Assembly: GCA_003569245.1 (NCBI GenBank)
Contig: BGOM01000010.1
Span: 62,001-126,000, forward strand
Length of the DNA: 64,000 bases
Reading direction: 5' to 3'
From: Opitutia bacterium
Lineage (GTDB): Bacteria > Verrucomicrobiota > Verrucomicrobiia > Opitutales > UBA953
Positions 46,331-55,098 of the stretch are shown here, piece by piece. The notes beneath the pieces were generated by a model. The model made no database searches and was not told where the DNA came from. It worked only from the letters and a program-made list of their open reading frames with translations. Numbering within the stretch: the first letter of the stretch is position 1; every line of letters starts with the position of its first letter. Made by a program: the position numbers and the translations under genes.

Positions 46331-46981
46331 ATGCGACCGCCCGAACCCTGCCTGGTCCTCGACGGCTCCGACCGCGTCGGCGTCCGGGTCGGCGTCCTGC
46401 GCGCGGGTCGCTGGAGCGGGGAAGGGGTCGCCGCGGAAGGTGCGCTCGAGGCGACCTTCGCCTGCGCGGAGACCGCGTTGCGTCACGCCGGTCTCACCTT
46501 GGCTGACATCCGTTCCTTTGTCGTGTGCGTCGGCCCGGGCTCCATCCTCGGTATCCGCGTCGCGGCCCTCGCGGCGCGCGCCTGGGCCACGCTCGAGCCC
46601 CGTCCGATCTTCGTCTGGGAGTCCCTCGCCGCCGTCGCGCACGCGGCCCTTCTCGCCGGTCAGCCCCGGCCTTTCGTGGTCGCGCTGGAGTCGCGCTTGA
46701 AGCGCTGGAACACCCTTGTCGTGCCCGCCGCCGGGGCCTTCGAACCACCTACCGAACTTGAACCCGAGCAGGTGCGCGCGCTGGGCCTGCCCGTCGTCAC
46801 GACCGCCGAGTCCGCGTCCGTGATCTTCCCTGGCGCGCAGGGGGTGACGACCCCTTGGGCGGCGCTGCCGACGTTGTTCGCGACGACGGACCTGCTGCGC
46901 GCCGAGGCCAAACCCGAAGCCCTGAACCCGGCCGCCACCTTCGCGACCTGGGATGGGGAACGTCACCGCGGACCCGCATGA
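46331..46981 (+). CDS. tsaB: TsaB-like tRNA threonylcarbamoyladenosine biosynthesis protein
   Basis: 216 aa. TsaB is an inactive TsaD paralogue that scaffolds the TsaBDE complex for t6A37. The N-terminal strand LVLDGSDRVGVRVGVL corresponds to the ASKHA phosphate-1 region, and VGPGSILGIRVAALAARAW to the conserved GPGSxTGLR helix. Sequence is divergent, so confidence is moderate. Its stop overlaps the alr ATG. Confidence 0.75.
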   Translation: MRPPEPCLVLDGSDRVGVRVGVLRAGRWSGEGVAAEGALEATFACAETALRHAGLTLADIRSFVVCVGPGSILGIRVAALAARAWATLEPRPIFVWESLAAVAHAALLAGQPRPFVVALESRLKRWNTLVVPAAGAFEPPTELEPEQVRALGLPVVTTAESASVIFPGAQGVTTPWAALPTLFATTDLLRAEAKPEALNPAATFATWDGERHRGPA

Positions 46982-48123
46982 GCCCGGCCAGCCCTCATGT
47001 CACGCGCGCCTGGGTCGAGATCGACCTCCCGGCGATCGACCGCAACGTCGGACGCATCAAGCAGGCCTTGCCCGCGCACGTCCGCTACGTCGCGGTCGTC
47101 AAGGCCAACGCCTACGGTCATGGCATGCCGGAGATCGCGACCCGCCTCCTGCAGGCCGGCGTCGATTGCTTCGCCGTCGCCAACGTCGGCGAGGCCGCCC
47201 GGCTCCGCGAGATCGGGCATGACGCCGACATCCTGCTGCTGAGTCCGACTTTGCCGTCGGAGATGCCGCGCGCGGTCGCGCTGGACCTCGAGGTGACCCT
47301 GAATTCCGTCGCCGAGGCCGAGGCGCTGGAACGTTGCGCGGCTTCGGCGGAGCGCAAGGTGCGCGTGCATATCAAGGTCGACACGGGCATGGGACGCGCC
47401 GGCGTCTGGCACACGGAGGCCCGGGGCTTGATCGGGTTCGTCCGCGCGGCCCGGCATCTCGACTGGCGCGGGCTCTACACGCATTTCTCGGAGGCCGACG
47501 CCGATACGGACTTCACGGCGGAGCAGCGGCGGATCTTCCTCGCGTTGCTGGCCGAGGTGCCGGTCGCCGAACGCGCGCGGCTGTTGATCCATGCCGACAA
47601 CAGCGCCGGCCTGGAGAGCTTCTCGGCGGCCTCACCGTTCAACGCGGTCCGCATCGGCCTGATGCAGTACGGCCTGCCGCCCTCGGCCGGTTCCTTCCTC
47701 GCCAGCCTGCGGCCTGAGCCGGCTTTGTCCTTCCACGCGCGCGTCGTCCTGGTGAAGGACCTGCCGGCAGGTACCGCGGTCAGTTATAACCGCACCAAGG
47801 TCCTGACCCGGGCCTCGCGCGTCGCCATCGTCGCGGTCGGGTATGGCGATGGCGTCCCGACCGCCGCGAGCAACCGGGGCCAGTTCCTGATCCGAGGACG
47901 GCGCTGCCCGATCCTGGGCCGCGTGACCATGGATCAGACCATCGTCGACGTCACCGACCTGCCGGAGGCCGCCGTGGGCGACATCGCGACCATCCTGGGC
48001 GCGCAAGGTGGGGAGCGCATCACCGTGGGCGAGTTTTGCGCCTGGTCGGATTGCATCCCCTGGGAAGCCCTGTGTACGCTCACCCAGCGGGTCCAGCGCG
48101 TCTATCGGACCGACCGGACTTAG
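46978..48123 (+). CDS. alr: alanine racemase
   Basis: 381 aa PLP enzyme making D-alanine for peptidoglycan. PLP Lys in AVVKANAYGHG (about residue 40). The second catalytic Tyr lies in the C-terminal domain (the MQYG and GYGDG segments). HIKVDTGMGRAG and RIGLMQYGLPP are typical. ATGA overlap with tsaB. Ends tail to tail with the 48120 gene, overlapping by 4 bp. Confidence 0.95.
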   Translation: MSPASPHVTRAWVEIDLPAIDRNVGRIKQALPAHVRYVAVVKANAYGHGMPEIATRLLQAGVDCFAVANVGEAARLREIGHDADILLLSPTLPSEMPRAVALDLEVTLNSVAEAEALERCAASAERKVRVHIKVDTGMGRAGVWHTEARGLIGFVRAARHLDWRGLYTHFSEADADTDFTAEQRRIFLALLAEVPVAERARLLIHADNSAGLESFSAASPFNAVRIGLMQYGLPPSAGSFLASLRPEPALSFHARVVLVKDLPAGTAVSYNRTKVLTRASRVAIVAVGYGDGVPTAASNRGQFLIRGRRCPILGRVTMDQTIVDVTDLPEAAVGDIATILGAQGGERITVGEFCAWSDCIPWEALCTLTQRVQRVYRTDRT

Positions 48124-48500
48124 CCGGCGGCCGCGTAGACCTGGCTGGTCGACAGGAGGCACTCGTAGGTCAGGAGGGCGCCAAAGACCGTGCCGAAGGC
48201 TAGCAGCGACCAACGCCAGCGACGCCAGCCATCGCGGTAGGGGGTCAGTTGGAAGGCTTGGTCGGGGACGTAGGCTGCGCAGTAAAGCACGTTGGCCGCG
48301 ATGACGAAGAAGAGGAAGCCGGTCAGGTTGCCGGTCCCGTCCCAGCGCAGGATAGTCGATAACCCGCGTCCCGGATGGTGCCATGCGTGGAAGGCGCAGA
48401 CCAAGCCGAGCACGCCGTTGTAGATCGGGCGCCCCTTGAGTTCCCAGAAACCGACCCCGTTGCCGAGGTTCTCGAGCAGACGGTCGGAGAGGGCGGACAT
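48120..48500 (-). CDS. hypothetical membrane protein
   Basis: 126 aa. Two or three hydrophobic segments (GVLGLVCAFHAWHHP, LTGFLFFVIAANVLYCAAY, WSLLAFGTVFGALLTYECLL). No family recognised. Starts 3 nt after the TlpA-like gene stop, so it belongs to that unit. Confidence 0.6.
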   Translation of the reverse strand: MSALSDRLLENLGNGVGFWELKGRPIYNGVLGLVCAFHAWHHPGRGLSTILRWDGTGNLTGFLFFVIAANVLYCAAYVPDQAFQLTPYRDGWRRWRWSLLAFGTVFGALLTYECLLSTSQVYAAAG

Positions 48501-48503
48501 CGC

Positions 48504-49043
48504 TTAGGCGGCCTTCGCGGCGGCGGGCTTGGCGCCCGGGGCCGGGGTGGTCGCCGGGGCGGCCTTGGCGTCAGCCTTCTCGGCGACCTTCTTCACGGCA
48601 TCCATGAAACCCGCGTCGGCGGGGTTGCCGTCGAAGACCAGCTTACCCTTGTTGTCGAAGACGAAGACCTTCGGGATGCCGGAGAACTGGATCGGGGTCT
48701 TGGTCAGACCGGAGACGATGGCGTACTCTACGCCGGCCTTCTTGGTGACGACGGCGATCTCCTTGGCGGTGTGGCCCTGGCATTCGGCGCCGACGACCAC
48801 GAGGGTGTCCTTGTACTTCTCGGAGAGTTCCTGCATGTGCGGGAGGCTCGCGATGCAGGGCGGGCACTGGACGCCCCAGCACTCGAGGACCACGGCCTTA
48901 CCGTTGAGCTTGCCCATGGTGGCGGAAGGACCGCTGACGGACTTGCCCCAGGCGAAGTCGCGCAGGTCGTAGGTCTTCTCCTTCTTGTCAGCGGCGAAGC
49001 CCGGGAGGGCGAGGAGGGTGGCGAGGAGGACGAGGGTGCGCAT
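48504..49043 (-). CDS. periplasmic TlpA-like thiol-disulfide protein
   Basis: 179 aa. Signal peptide MRTLVLLATLLALPGFAA. Thioredoxin fold with CPPC (about residues 60-63) in VVLECWGVQCPPCIASLPHMQEL and the cis-Pro strand FSGIPKVFVFD. The tail is Ala/Pro/Lys-rich. TlpA-like proteins reduce disulfides of exported partners or of cytochrome apoproteins; a target is not visible here. ATG 49043 begins the signal. Confidence 0.85.
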   Translation of the reverse strand: MRTLVLLATLLALPGFAADKKEKTYDLRDFAWGKSVSGPSATMGKLNGKAVVLECWGVQCPPCIASLPHMQELSEKYKDTLVVVGAECQGHTAKEIAVVTKKAGVEYAIVSGLTKTPIQFSGIPKVFVFDNKGKLVFDGNPADAGFMDAVKKVAEKADAKAAPATTPAPGAKPAAAKAA

Positions 49044-49081
49044 GGGACCGAGCATCTTCTGGATACCGCCGATGGCAAGCC

Positions 49082-49492
49082 TCAGCTCGCCCGGGGGCGC
49101 CGTTCCAGGAGGAAACCGAGGATGAAAGCCCCGCCAAACAGGGCCAAACCGAGCCACCAGCGGTCGGGCAAAGGAGGGCGCTGCGCGGACGAACGACCGC
49201 CGAAGGCCAGGTAGGGCAGGATCCCCCAGAGACCTGCCGCGATGGAGGTGCGGTCGAAAGGCTGTTGCCGCAAACCACGCCAGCCGGTCTGCGCCAGCCA
49301 GAGCGCCGGCACCACGCTCAGCCAATCGCTCCGCGGTCCGATCAGGCCGAGGTGGAGTTCGCCGAACCGGTCCGCCAGCAGACCGACGAACAAGGCCACC
49401 GAGGCGCCGATCAAAATCGTCTCCGTGGCGGTGCGCTCACGCTCGGGGGACCAGAGGGTGGGCGCGACCGGCTCCTGGAGGCGAGGCCCCAT
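49082..49492 (-). CDS. hypothetical membrane protein
   Basis: 136 aa. Hydrophobic spans ILIGASVALFVGLLA, SVVPALWLAQTG and LGLALFGGAFILGFLL. Not recognised. Its start is 6 nt after uxaC, so it may be read from the uronate operon. Confidence 0.55.
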   Translation of the reverse strand: MGPRLQEPVAPTLWSPERERTATETILIGASVALFVGLLADRFGELHLGLIGPRSDWLSVVPALWLAQTGWRGLRQQPFDRTSIAAGLWGILPYLAFGGRSSAQRPPLPDRWWLGLALFGGAFILGFLLERRPRAS

Positions 49493-49498
49493 GTCCCG

Positions 49499-50905
49499 TC
49501 AGGCCTTGAAGCCGAAGTACTGGCGGGCGTTGCCGTAGCAGACGTCGGCGATCAGGCGTTCGTTCCAGTCCGCGCGGTCCGGGATACGACCCGATTCGAC
49601 GTCCTGGCCCACGAGGTCGCACAGGATGCGTCGGAAGTATTCGTGGCGCGGGTAGGACAGGAAGGAACGGGAGTCGGTGATCATGCCGACGAAGCGGCTG
49701 AGCAGGCCAAGGTCGGACAGCATGTTCATCTGGTCGCGCATGCCGCGTTCCTGATCGAGGAACCACCAGCCCGAGCCGTACTGTATCTTGCCCGGCGTGA
49801 CGCCGTCCTGGAACGAACCTGGTAGGCAGGCGAAGAGGGCGGTGTCGGCGGGGTTGAGGTTGTAGAGGATGACCTTGCCGAGGGCGTTCTCGCCGGAGAG
49901 CGTGCCGAACCAGCGGATGAGGCCGGGCCCCTGGCGGAAGTCGCCGATGGTATCGCAGCCGGCGTCGGAGCCGAGCCGCTTGAGCAGGCCGAGGTTCGGG
50001 TCGCGGACGGCACCGAGGTGGAGCTGGGTGGCCCAGCCCTTGGCGTGGTTGAGGCGGCCGACGTACAGCATGATGAAGGCCGTGAACTTCTCGGCTTCCT
50101 CGGGCGTGGCGGCGTGGCCGGCGATGGCGCGTTCCCAGATCGTCCTGGCCTCGGCCTCGGTGCAGGTGGCGTCGGGCAGGTAGTCGAGGCCGTGGTCCGT
50201 CGCGCGGCAGCCCGCGGCGGCGAAGTCGTCGTGACGCTGGTTGAGGCCGGCGATCAGGCCGGCGAAGGTGTCGGCCCCCTGGCCGGTGACGTCCGCGAGT
50301 CGCCTGGCCCAGGCCTGCACGCGCTCGGGTTGGCGGACCTTGAGGCAGGCGTCGGGACGGTAGGTCGGGACAACGCGTGTGGCGCAGCCCGACTTCGCGA
50401 TCGCGAGGTGGGCGTCGAGGGAGTCGGCCGGGTCGTCGGTGGTCCCGACGACCTCGACCTTCATCTTCTTCAGGATACCGCGGGCGGTGAGGTCGCCATG
50501 CTTCAGCTGCCGGTTGGCCTCGTCCCAGATTTTCTGGGCCGTGGAACCATCCAGGACTTCCTGGATGCCGAAGTGGCGGCGCAGCTCGAGGTGCGTCCAG
50601 TGGAAGAGCGGGTTACGCAACGTTGCCGGGACCGTCTCGGCCCAGGCCTGGAACTTCTCGCGGGAGGTCGACTTCGACCCGGTGATCAGATCCTCGCTCA
50701 CGCCGTTGGCGCGCATCGCGCGCCACTTGTAGTGGTCGCCCGCGAGCCAGATGGCGGTGAGGTCCTCGAAGCGTCGGTCCTCGAGGATGTCCTTCTGGCT
50801 CAGGTGGCAGTGGTAGTCGACGATCGGCTGGTCCTTCGCCACGCCGTGGTACAGCTTCTGCGCCGTGCCGGTCGAGAGGATGAAGTGGTCGTCCATGAAG
50901 GCCAT
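49499..50905 (-). CDS. uxaC: glucuronate (uronate) isomerase
   Basis: 468 aa (ATG 50905; 50896 possible). Converts D-glucuronate to D-fructuronate and D-galacturonate to D-tagaturonate. The amidohydrolase-like metal site IVDYHCHLS (about residues 28-36) and the family blocks VVPTYRPDACLKV, QLHLGAVRD, SDAGCDTIGDF and ITDSRSFLSYPRHEYFRRILCDL are intact. Last clear sugar gene of the minus-strand operon, after an SDR. Confidence 0.94.
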   Translation of the reverse strand: MAFMDDHFILSTGTAQKLYHGVAKDQPIVDYHCHLSQKDILEDRRFEDLTAIWLAGDHYKWRAMRANGVSEDLITGSKSTSREKFQAWAETVPATLRNPLFHWTHLELRRHFGIQEVLDGSTAQKIWDEANRQLKHGDLTARGILKKMKVEVVGTTDDPADSLDAHLAIAKSGCATRVVPTYRPDACLKVRQPERVQAWARRLADVTGQGADTFAGLIAGLNQRHDDFAAAGCRATDHGLDYLPDATCTEAEARTIWERAIAGHAATPEEAEKFTAFIMLYVGRLNHAKGWATQLHLGAVRDPNLGLLKRLGSDAGCDTIGDFRQGPGLIRWFGTLSGENALGKVILYNLNPADTALFACLPGSFQDGVTPGKIQYGSGWWFLDQERGMRDQMNMLSDLGLLSRFVGMITDSRSFLSYPRHEYFRRILCDLVGQDVESGRIPDRADWNERLIADVCYGNARQYFGFKA

Positions 50906-50922
50906 CGTCGTCGCGCCCGCGT

Positions 50923-51687
50923 TCAGATGGACATCGCCGCGAAACCGCCGTCCACGACGATCTCGGAGCCGGTGATGAAACTGCCGGCGTCGGACGCGAG
51001 GAGCAGGGAGGCGCCGACGAGTTCCTTGGCTTCGCCGAAGCGGCCCATCGGGGTCTTGCCGAGGATCGAGGCCACGCGCTCGGGGGTCAGGACCTTGCGG
51101 TTCTGCTCCGCCGGGAAGAAGCCCGGGACGAGCGTGTTCACGCGGACGCCCTTGGGGGCCCATTCGCGGGCGAGGTTCTTGGAGAGGTTGTGCACCGCGG
51201 CCTTGGAGGCCGAGTAGGTGAAGACGCGCGAAAGCGGGAGGATGGCCGACTCCGAGCCGAGATTGATGATGGAGCCGGCGCCGGCCTTGACCATCGCCTC
51301 GCCGAAGACCTGGCAGCCGAAGACGACGCCCTTGACGTTGACGGTCAGGATGCGGTCGAGCTGGGCCTCGTCGATCTCGAGGAAGGGCGTCGGCGAGTTG
51401 ACCCCGGCGCCGTTGACGAGGATGTCGACCTTGCCGCGCTGGGCGAGGATCTCGTCGCGCAGGCGGACGAGGTCGGCCTTGTTGGTCGCTTCGCCGGCCT
51501 TGAATTCGCCGGAGCCGCCGGCGGCCTTGATCTTGGCGAGGCGGGCCTCGGCCTTCACGGGGTCGCGGCCGACGAGGATGACGTGCGCGCCGGCGCCGGC
51601 GAAGCCTTCGGCCATGGCGCCGCAGAGTTCACCGGTGCCGCCGATGACGACGGCGACGCGGCCTTGGAGGGAGAAGAGGGAGGACAT
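50923..51687 (-). CDS. SDR oxidoreductase, probable fructuronate reductase (YjmF/UxuB-like)
   Basis: 254 aa. TGELCGA replaces the usual TGxxxGIG nucleotide motif (residues 18-24). NGAGVN, catalytic Ser in NLGSESA, YSASK and [11 protein letters not shown] are present. The stretch [13 protein letters not shown] recalls SDR-type fructuronate reductases. With uxaC next to it, conversion of fructuronate to mannonate is the likely step. Other sugar-acid SDRs (KduD) remain possible. Confidence 0.75.
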   Translation of the reverse strand: MSSLFSLQGRVAVVIGGTGELCGAMAEGFAGAGAHVILVGRDPVKAEARLAKIKAAGGSGEFKAGEATNKADLVRLRDEILAQRGKVDILVNGAGVNSPTPFLEIDEAQLDRILTVNVKGVVFGCQVFGEAMVKAGAGSIINLGSESAILPLSRVFTYSASKAAVHNLSKNLAREWAPKGVRVNTLVPGFFPAEQNRKVLTPERVASILGKTPMGRFGEAKELVGASLLLASDAGSFITGSEIVVDGGFAAMSI

Positions 51688-51751
51688 GATCTTAGCGGAT
51701 AGGGTTGGCGGATAGCGGTTGGGGCGCGCTTGGCGGGTTGGGCGAAGGTGC

Positions 51752-52849
51752 TTAGCGGACGACGCGGGCGCCGCCGCCGGTGAGCTGCTTCTCGACTTCC
51801 TTGCGGGTGACCATCGAGGTGTCGCCGGGGGTCGTGGAGGCCAGGGCGCCGTGGGCGGCGCCGTAGTTCACGGCTTTCTGGGCGTCGTTGTGCTCGAGGA
51901 AACCGAAGACCAGGCCCGAGGCGAAGCTGTCGCCGCCGCCGACGCGGTCGAGGATCTCGAGCTCGGGGAACTGGATGCTGTCATGGAACTTGCCGTCGTG
52001 CCAGCAGATGGCGCTCCAGTCGTTCTTGGTGGCGGTGATCACGCGGCGCAGGGTGGTCGCGGCGACCTTGAAGTTCGGGAACTGCTTCACGGCCTCGCCG
52101 ATCATGTCCTTGAAGGCCTGGGTCTCGATGTTGGAGATGTTATGGTCGACGCCCTTGACCTCGAAGCCGAGGGAGGCGGTGAAGTCCTCCTCGTTGCCGA
52201 TCATCACGTCGACGTACTGGGCGATCTCGCGGTTCACTTCCTGGGCCTTCTTGAGACCGCCGATGGTCTTCCAGAGGGACGGGCGGTAGTTCAGGTCGTA
52301 GGAGACGATGGTGCCGTGCTTCTTGGCGGCCTTGACCGCCTCGATGGTGGCCTGCGCGGTCGTCTCCGAGAGCGCGGCGAAGATGCCGCCCGTGTGGAGC
52401 CAGCGGACGCCCTTCCTGCCGAAGAGGTCCTCCCAGTCGAAGTCGCCGGGCTTGATCTGCGAAGCCGCGGTGTTGCCGCGGTCGGGCACGCCGACGGCCC
52501 CGCGGATGCCGAAGCCGCGCTCGGTGAAGTTGAGGCCGTTGCGGACCGTGCGGCCGATGCCGTCGTCCTCGCGCCACTTGATGTAGTCGGTGTTCACGCC
52601 GCCCTGCATGACGAAGTCCTCGAGCAGGCGGCCGACCTCGTTGTCGACGAAGGCGGTGCAGACGGCGGTGCGCAGGCCGAAGCACTTGCGCAGGCCGCGG
52701 GCGACGTTGTATTCGCCGCCGCCTTCCCAGACCTGGAACTGGCGCGTGGTGCGCACGCGGCCTTCGCCCGGGTCGAGGCGGAGCATGATTTCACCGAGGG
52801 AGACCTGGTCGAAGGCGCAGGCGGAGGCGGGCTTGATCTGGAGGGACAT
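51752..52849 (-). CDS. kdgK: PfkB-family sugar kinase, probable 2-keto-3-deoxygluconate kinase
   Basis: 365 aa. N-terminal [13 protein letters not shown] with a [13 protein letters not shown] sugar-site motif and the catalytic [16 protein letters not shown] (Asp at about 309). The GEIMLRL start is typical of KDG kinases. It would feed KDPG into lower Entner-Doudoroff steps. ATG 52849 fits the family start. The family is broad, and fructokinase-like activity cannot be excluded. Confidence 0.8.
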   Translation of the reverse strand: MSLQIKPASACAFDQVSLGEIMLRLDPGEGRVRTTRQFQVWEGGGEYNVARGLRKCFGLRTAVCTAFVDNEVGRLLEDFVMQGGVNTDYIKWREDDGIGRTVRNGLNFTERGFGIRGAVGVPDRGNTAASQIKPGDFDWEDLFGRKGVRWLHTGGIFAALSETTAQATIEAVKAAKKHGTIVSYDLNYRPSLWKTIGGLKKAQEVNREIAQYVDVMIGNEEDFTASLGFEVKGVDHNISNIETQAFKDMIGEAVKQFPNFKVAATTLRRVITATKNDWSAICWHDGKFHDSIQFPELEILDRVGGGDSFASGLVFGFLEHNDAQKAVNYGAAHGALASTTPGDTSMVTRKEVEKQLTGGGARVVR

Positions 52850-52886
52850 GGCGGGAAGGGGCGAGGGTGGGTGCGTGGGGAGTGAC

Positions 52887-53981
52887 TCAGCCGGTGGGCA
52901 GGGAGGCGAGGTCGAACGGCGCATGGCCGATGTGGGCCGCGATCTCGTTGAAGGCTTCGACTTCGGCCTTGGAGAAGAGCAGGCCGCCGGCCTTCTGGCT
53001 GCGCGCGGCGAAGGTCGCCTCGAGCTGGCCGGGGAGCATGCACTTCTCGTTGCCGTGGCCGAGGACGTCGTCGAGGACGGCCTTGACGTTCTGGCCCTGG
53101 GTGCGGCCCTTGGCGAAGGCGCCGGAGCTGATGGCCTCGGGATGGATCACCTGGAAGAAGAAGGCGCAGGCCTGCTTCTCGCCGGGGACATGGGTGCGGC
53201 TGCGGATGGTCGGGAGCGAGCCGCCGATGTAGCCGGCGACGAGCTCGTTGATGAGCGAGAGACCGTAGCCCTTGTGGGCGCCGAAGGGGATGAGCGAGAC
53301 GGCCTCGTTCGGGTCGAGGGTGACCTTGCCGTCCTTGTCCACGGCGGCGTCGGGCGGGAGCATCTTGCCTTCGCGCTTGAGCACCTGGACGCGGCCCATG
53401 GCGATGACGGAGGTGGCCCAGTCGATCACGATCGGGAAGCCGAGTTCGTTGGTCGTCGGGAAGCCCCACGAGTGCGGGTTGGTGCCGAGCGTCGGGAACT
53501 TGCCCTGGAAGGGGACGACTTCCGCGAGGGTGGCGGTGCAGTTGGTGTAGGCGATGTAACCGCGCTTGGCGGCTTCCATCACGTAGCCGCCGCCCCAGAG
53601 GTAGTGGAAGGCGTTGTCCACGGAGACCGTGCCCACGCCGTATTTGTCGGCGAGCTCGATGCAGCGCTCGATGGCGTCGACGGCGACGGCCTGGCCGAGT
53701 TTCTGGTGGGCGTCCCAGACCTCGGCGGCCTCGAAGCGCGAGGCTTTCTTGGTGACGGTGGCGTTGGGCGTGCAGCCCGGGACCTTGGCGCCGGAGCCGA
53801 AGAGTTCGTCGAGGTGGAGGGCCTTGAGCGCGTTGTGCGTGCGGATGCCGTGGTGCGTGGCCATGCTGGCCATCTGGGCGGCCTGCGCGGATTCCTTGGC
53901 GCCGAAGCCGCGCTTGACGTAGGCGGCGGTGACGAGCGCCTCGTGGGCGGCGCGGGGGACGACGTGGAAGACTTCGCTCAT
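52887..53981 (-). CDS. Ldh_2-type (malate/L-lactate/sugar-acid) dehydrogenase
   Basis: 364 aa. Family hallmarks: SMATHHGIRTHNALKAL with the catalytic His, SVDNAFHYLWGGGY, FPTLGTNPHSWGFPT and FGAHKGYGLSLINELVAGY. This NAD(P)-dependent family includes 2,3-diketogulonate reductase, ureidoglycolate dehydrogenase and sulfolactate dehydrogenase. The uronate context suggests a sugar-acid substrate, but the exact one is open. 20 nt separate it from the upstream 2-hydroxyacid dehydrogenase gene. Confidence 0.8.
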   Translation of the reverse strand: MSEVFHVVPRAAHEALVTAAYVKRGFGAKESAQAAQMASMATHHGIRTHNALKALHLDELFGSGAKVPGCTPNATVTKKASRFEAAEVWDAHQKLGQAVAVDAIERCIELADKYGVGTVSVDNAFHYLWGGGYVMEAAKRGYIAYTNCTATLAEVVPFQGKFPTLGTNPHSWGFPTTNELGFPIVIDWATSVIAMGRVQVLKREGKMLPPDAAVDKDGKVTLDPNEAVSLIPFGAHKGYGLSLINELVAGYIGGSLPTIRSRTHVPGEKQACAFFFQVIHPEAISSGAFAKGRTQGQNVKAVLDDVLGHGNEKCMLPGQLEATFAARSQKAGGLLFSKAEVEAFNEIAAHIGHAPFDLASLPTG

Positions 53982-54001
53982 GGGAAAGGGCGGGGCGGGG
54001 T

Positions 54002-54988
54002 TCAGACGACCTTCCGGACGGGGACCTCGGGGTTGATCTGGGCGAGCGGCTTCTCGCCGTGCATCGCGCGGATGAGGTTGGTGACGGCGGCGACGGCCTG
54101 GCGCTGGACGCTCTCGGCGGTGCGGGAGCCGATGTGCGGGGTGACCACGCAGTTCGGGAGCTTGGTGAGCGGGTGGTCGGCGCGGGGCGGCTCCTCGTCG
54201 AGCACATCGGTGCCGTAGCCGCCGACCTGGCCGGATCTGAGGGCGGCCGCGATGTCGTCGGTGTGGACGATCTCGCCGCGGGCGCAGTTCAGGATGAGCA
54301 CGCCCTTCTTCATCTTGGCGATGTTCTCGGCGCGGATCAGGTCGCGCGTCTCGGGGGTGAGGTTGGTGTGCAGCGAGAGGTAGTCGGAGACCGCGAAGAC
54401 CTCGTCCATCGTGGCGGCCCGCTTCACGTCGTACTGGGCGGCGAACTTGTCATCCCAGTATAGGTCGAAGCCGACGACCTTCATGCCGAAGGCGCGGGCG
54501 CGGAGGGCGACCTCCTTGCCGATGCGGCCCATGCCGATGATGCCGATGGTCTTGTCGAGCAGCTCGTGGCCGGTCTTGCGCTTCCAGCCGCCCGAACGGG
54601 TCGAGTCGGTGTGGAAGTAGAAGTTTTTCTCGAGCGCCAGCAGCAGCAGGAAGGTGTGCTCGGCGACGGTGGTGTGGTTGACGCCGGGGGTGAAGAGCAG
54701 GGGGATGCCCTTGGCCGTGAGGGTCTTGACGTCGATCTTGTCGACGCCGATGCCATATTTGGAGACCACCTTGAGCCGGGGCAGGGCCTTCTCGATCACG
54801 GCGGCGCTGATCAGGTCGTCGCCGCAGATGTAGCCGTCGAAATCGCCGACCAGCGCGAGGGTGTCGGCCTCGCTCAGGGGCCCGCGGGCCGTCACGACCT
54901 CCCAGCCGGTGGCGGCCAGCATCGCGTGGTGTTCGCCGGGGGTGTCCTGGAAGGAGGTGGTCGTGAGAAGGATGCGCGGCTTGGACAT
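54002..54988 (-). CDS. D-isomer-specific 2-hydroxyacid dehydrogenase
   Basis: 328 aa. Rossmann motif GIIGMGRIG (about residues 147-155), then catalytic Arg in NCARGEIV, Glu in the DVLDEEPPR region and His in TPHIGSRT. The size and spacing resemble glyoxylate/hydroxypyruvate or phosphoglycerate dehydrogenase-like enzymes without the ACT domain. First gene of the five-gene minus-strand operon; a TTGACG -35 with an ACTAAT -10 lies upstream, giving a leader of about 10 nt. Confidence 0.85.
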   Translation of the reverse strand: MSKPRILLTTTSFQDTPGEHHAMLAATGWEVVTARGPLSEADTLALVGDFDGYICGDDLISAAVIEKALPRLKVVSKYGIGVDKIDVKTLTAKGIPLLFTPGVNHTTVAEHTFLLLLALEKNFYFHTDSTRSGGWKRKTGHELLDKTIGIIGMGRIGKEVALRARAFGMKVVGFDLYWDDKFAAQYDVKRAATMDEVFAVSDYLSLHTNLTPETRDLIRAENIAKMKKGVLILNCARGEIVHTDDIAAALRSGQVGGYGTDVLDEEPPRADHPLTKLPNCVVTPHIGSRTAESVQRQAVAAVTNLIRAMHGEKPLAQINPEVPVRKVV

Positions 54989-55098
54989 AGGTGTAATCCC
55001 CTCGATTAGTGACTTTATGGACGGGGGCCGTCAACAGGACTTCTGGGGTGGACTTGTCCGGGAAAGGCTCTTTGGTAGCCCTAACCCCCCGCTTTTAC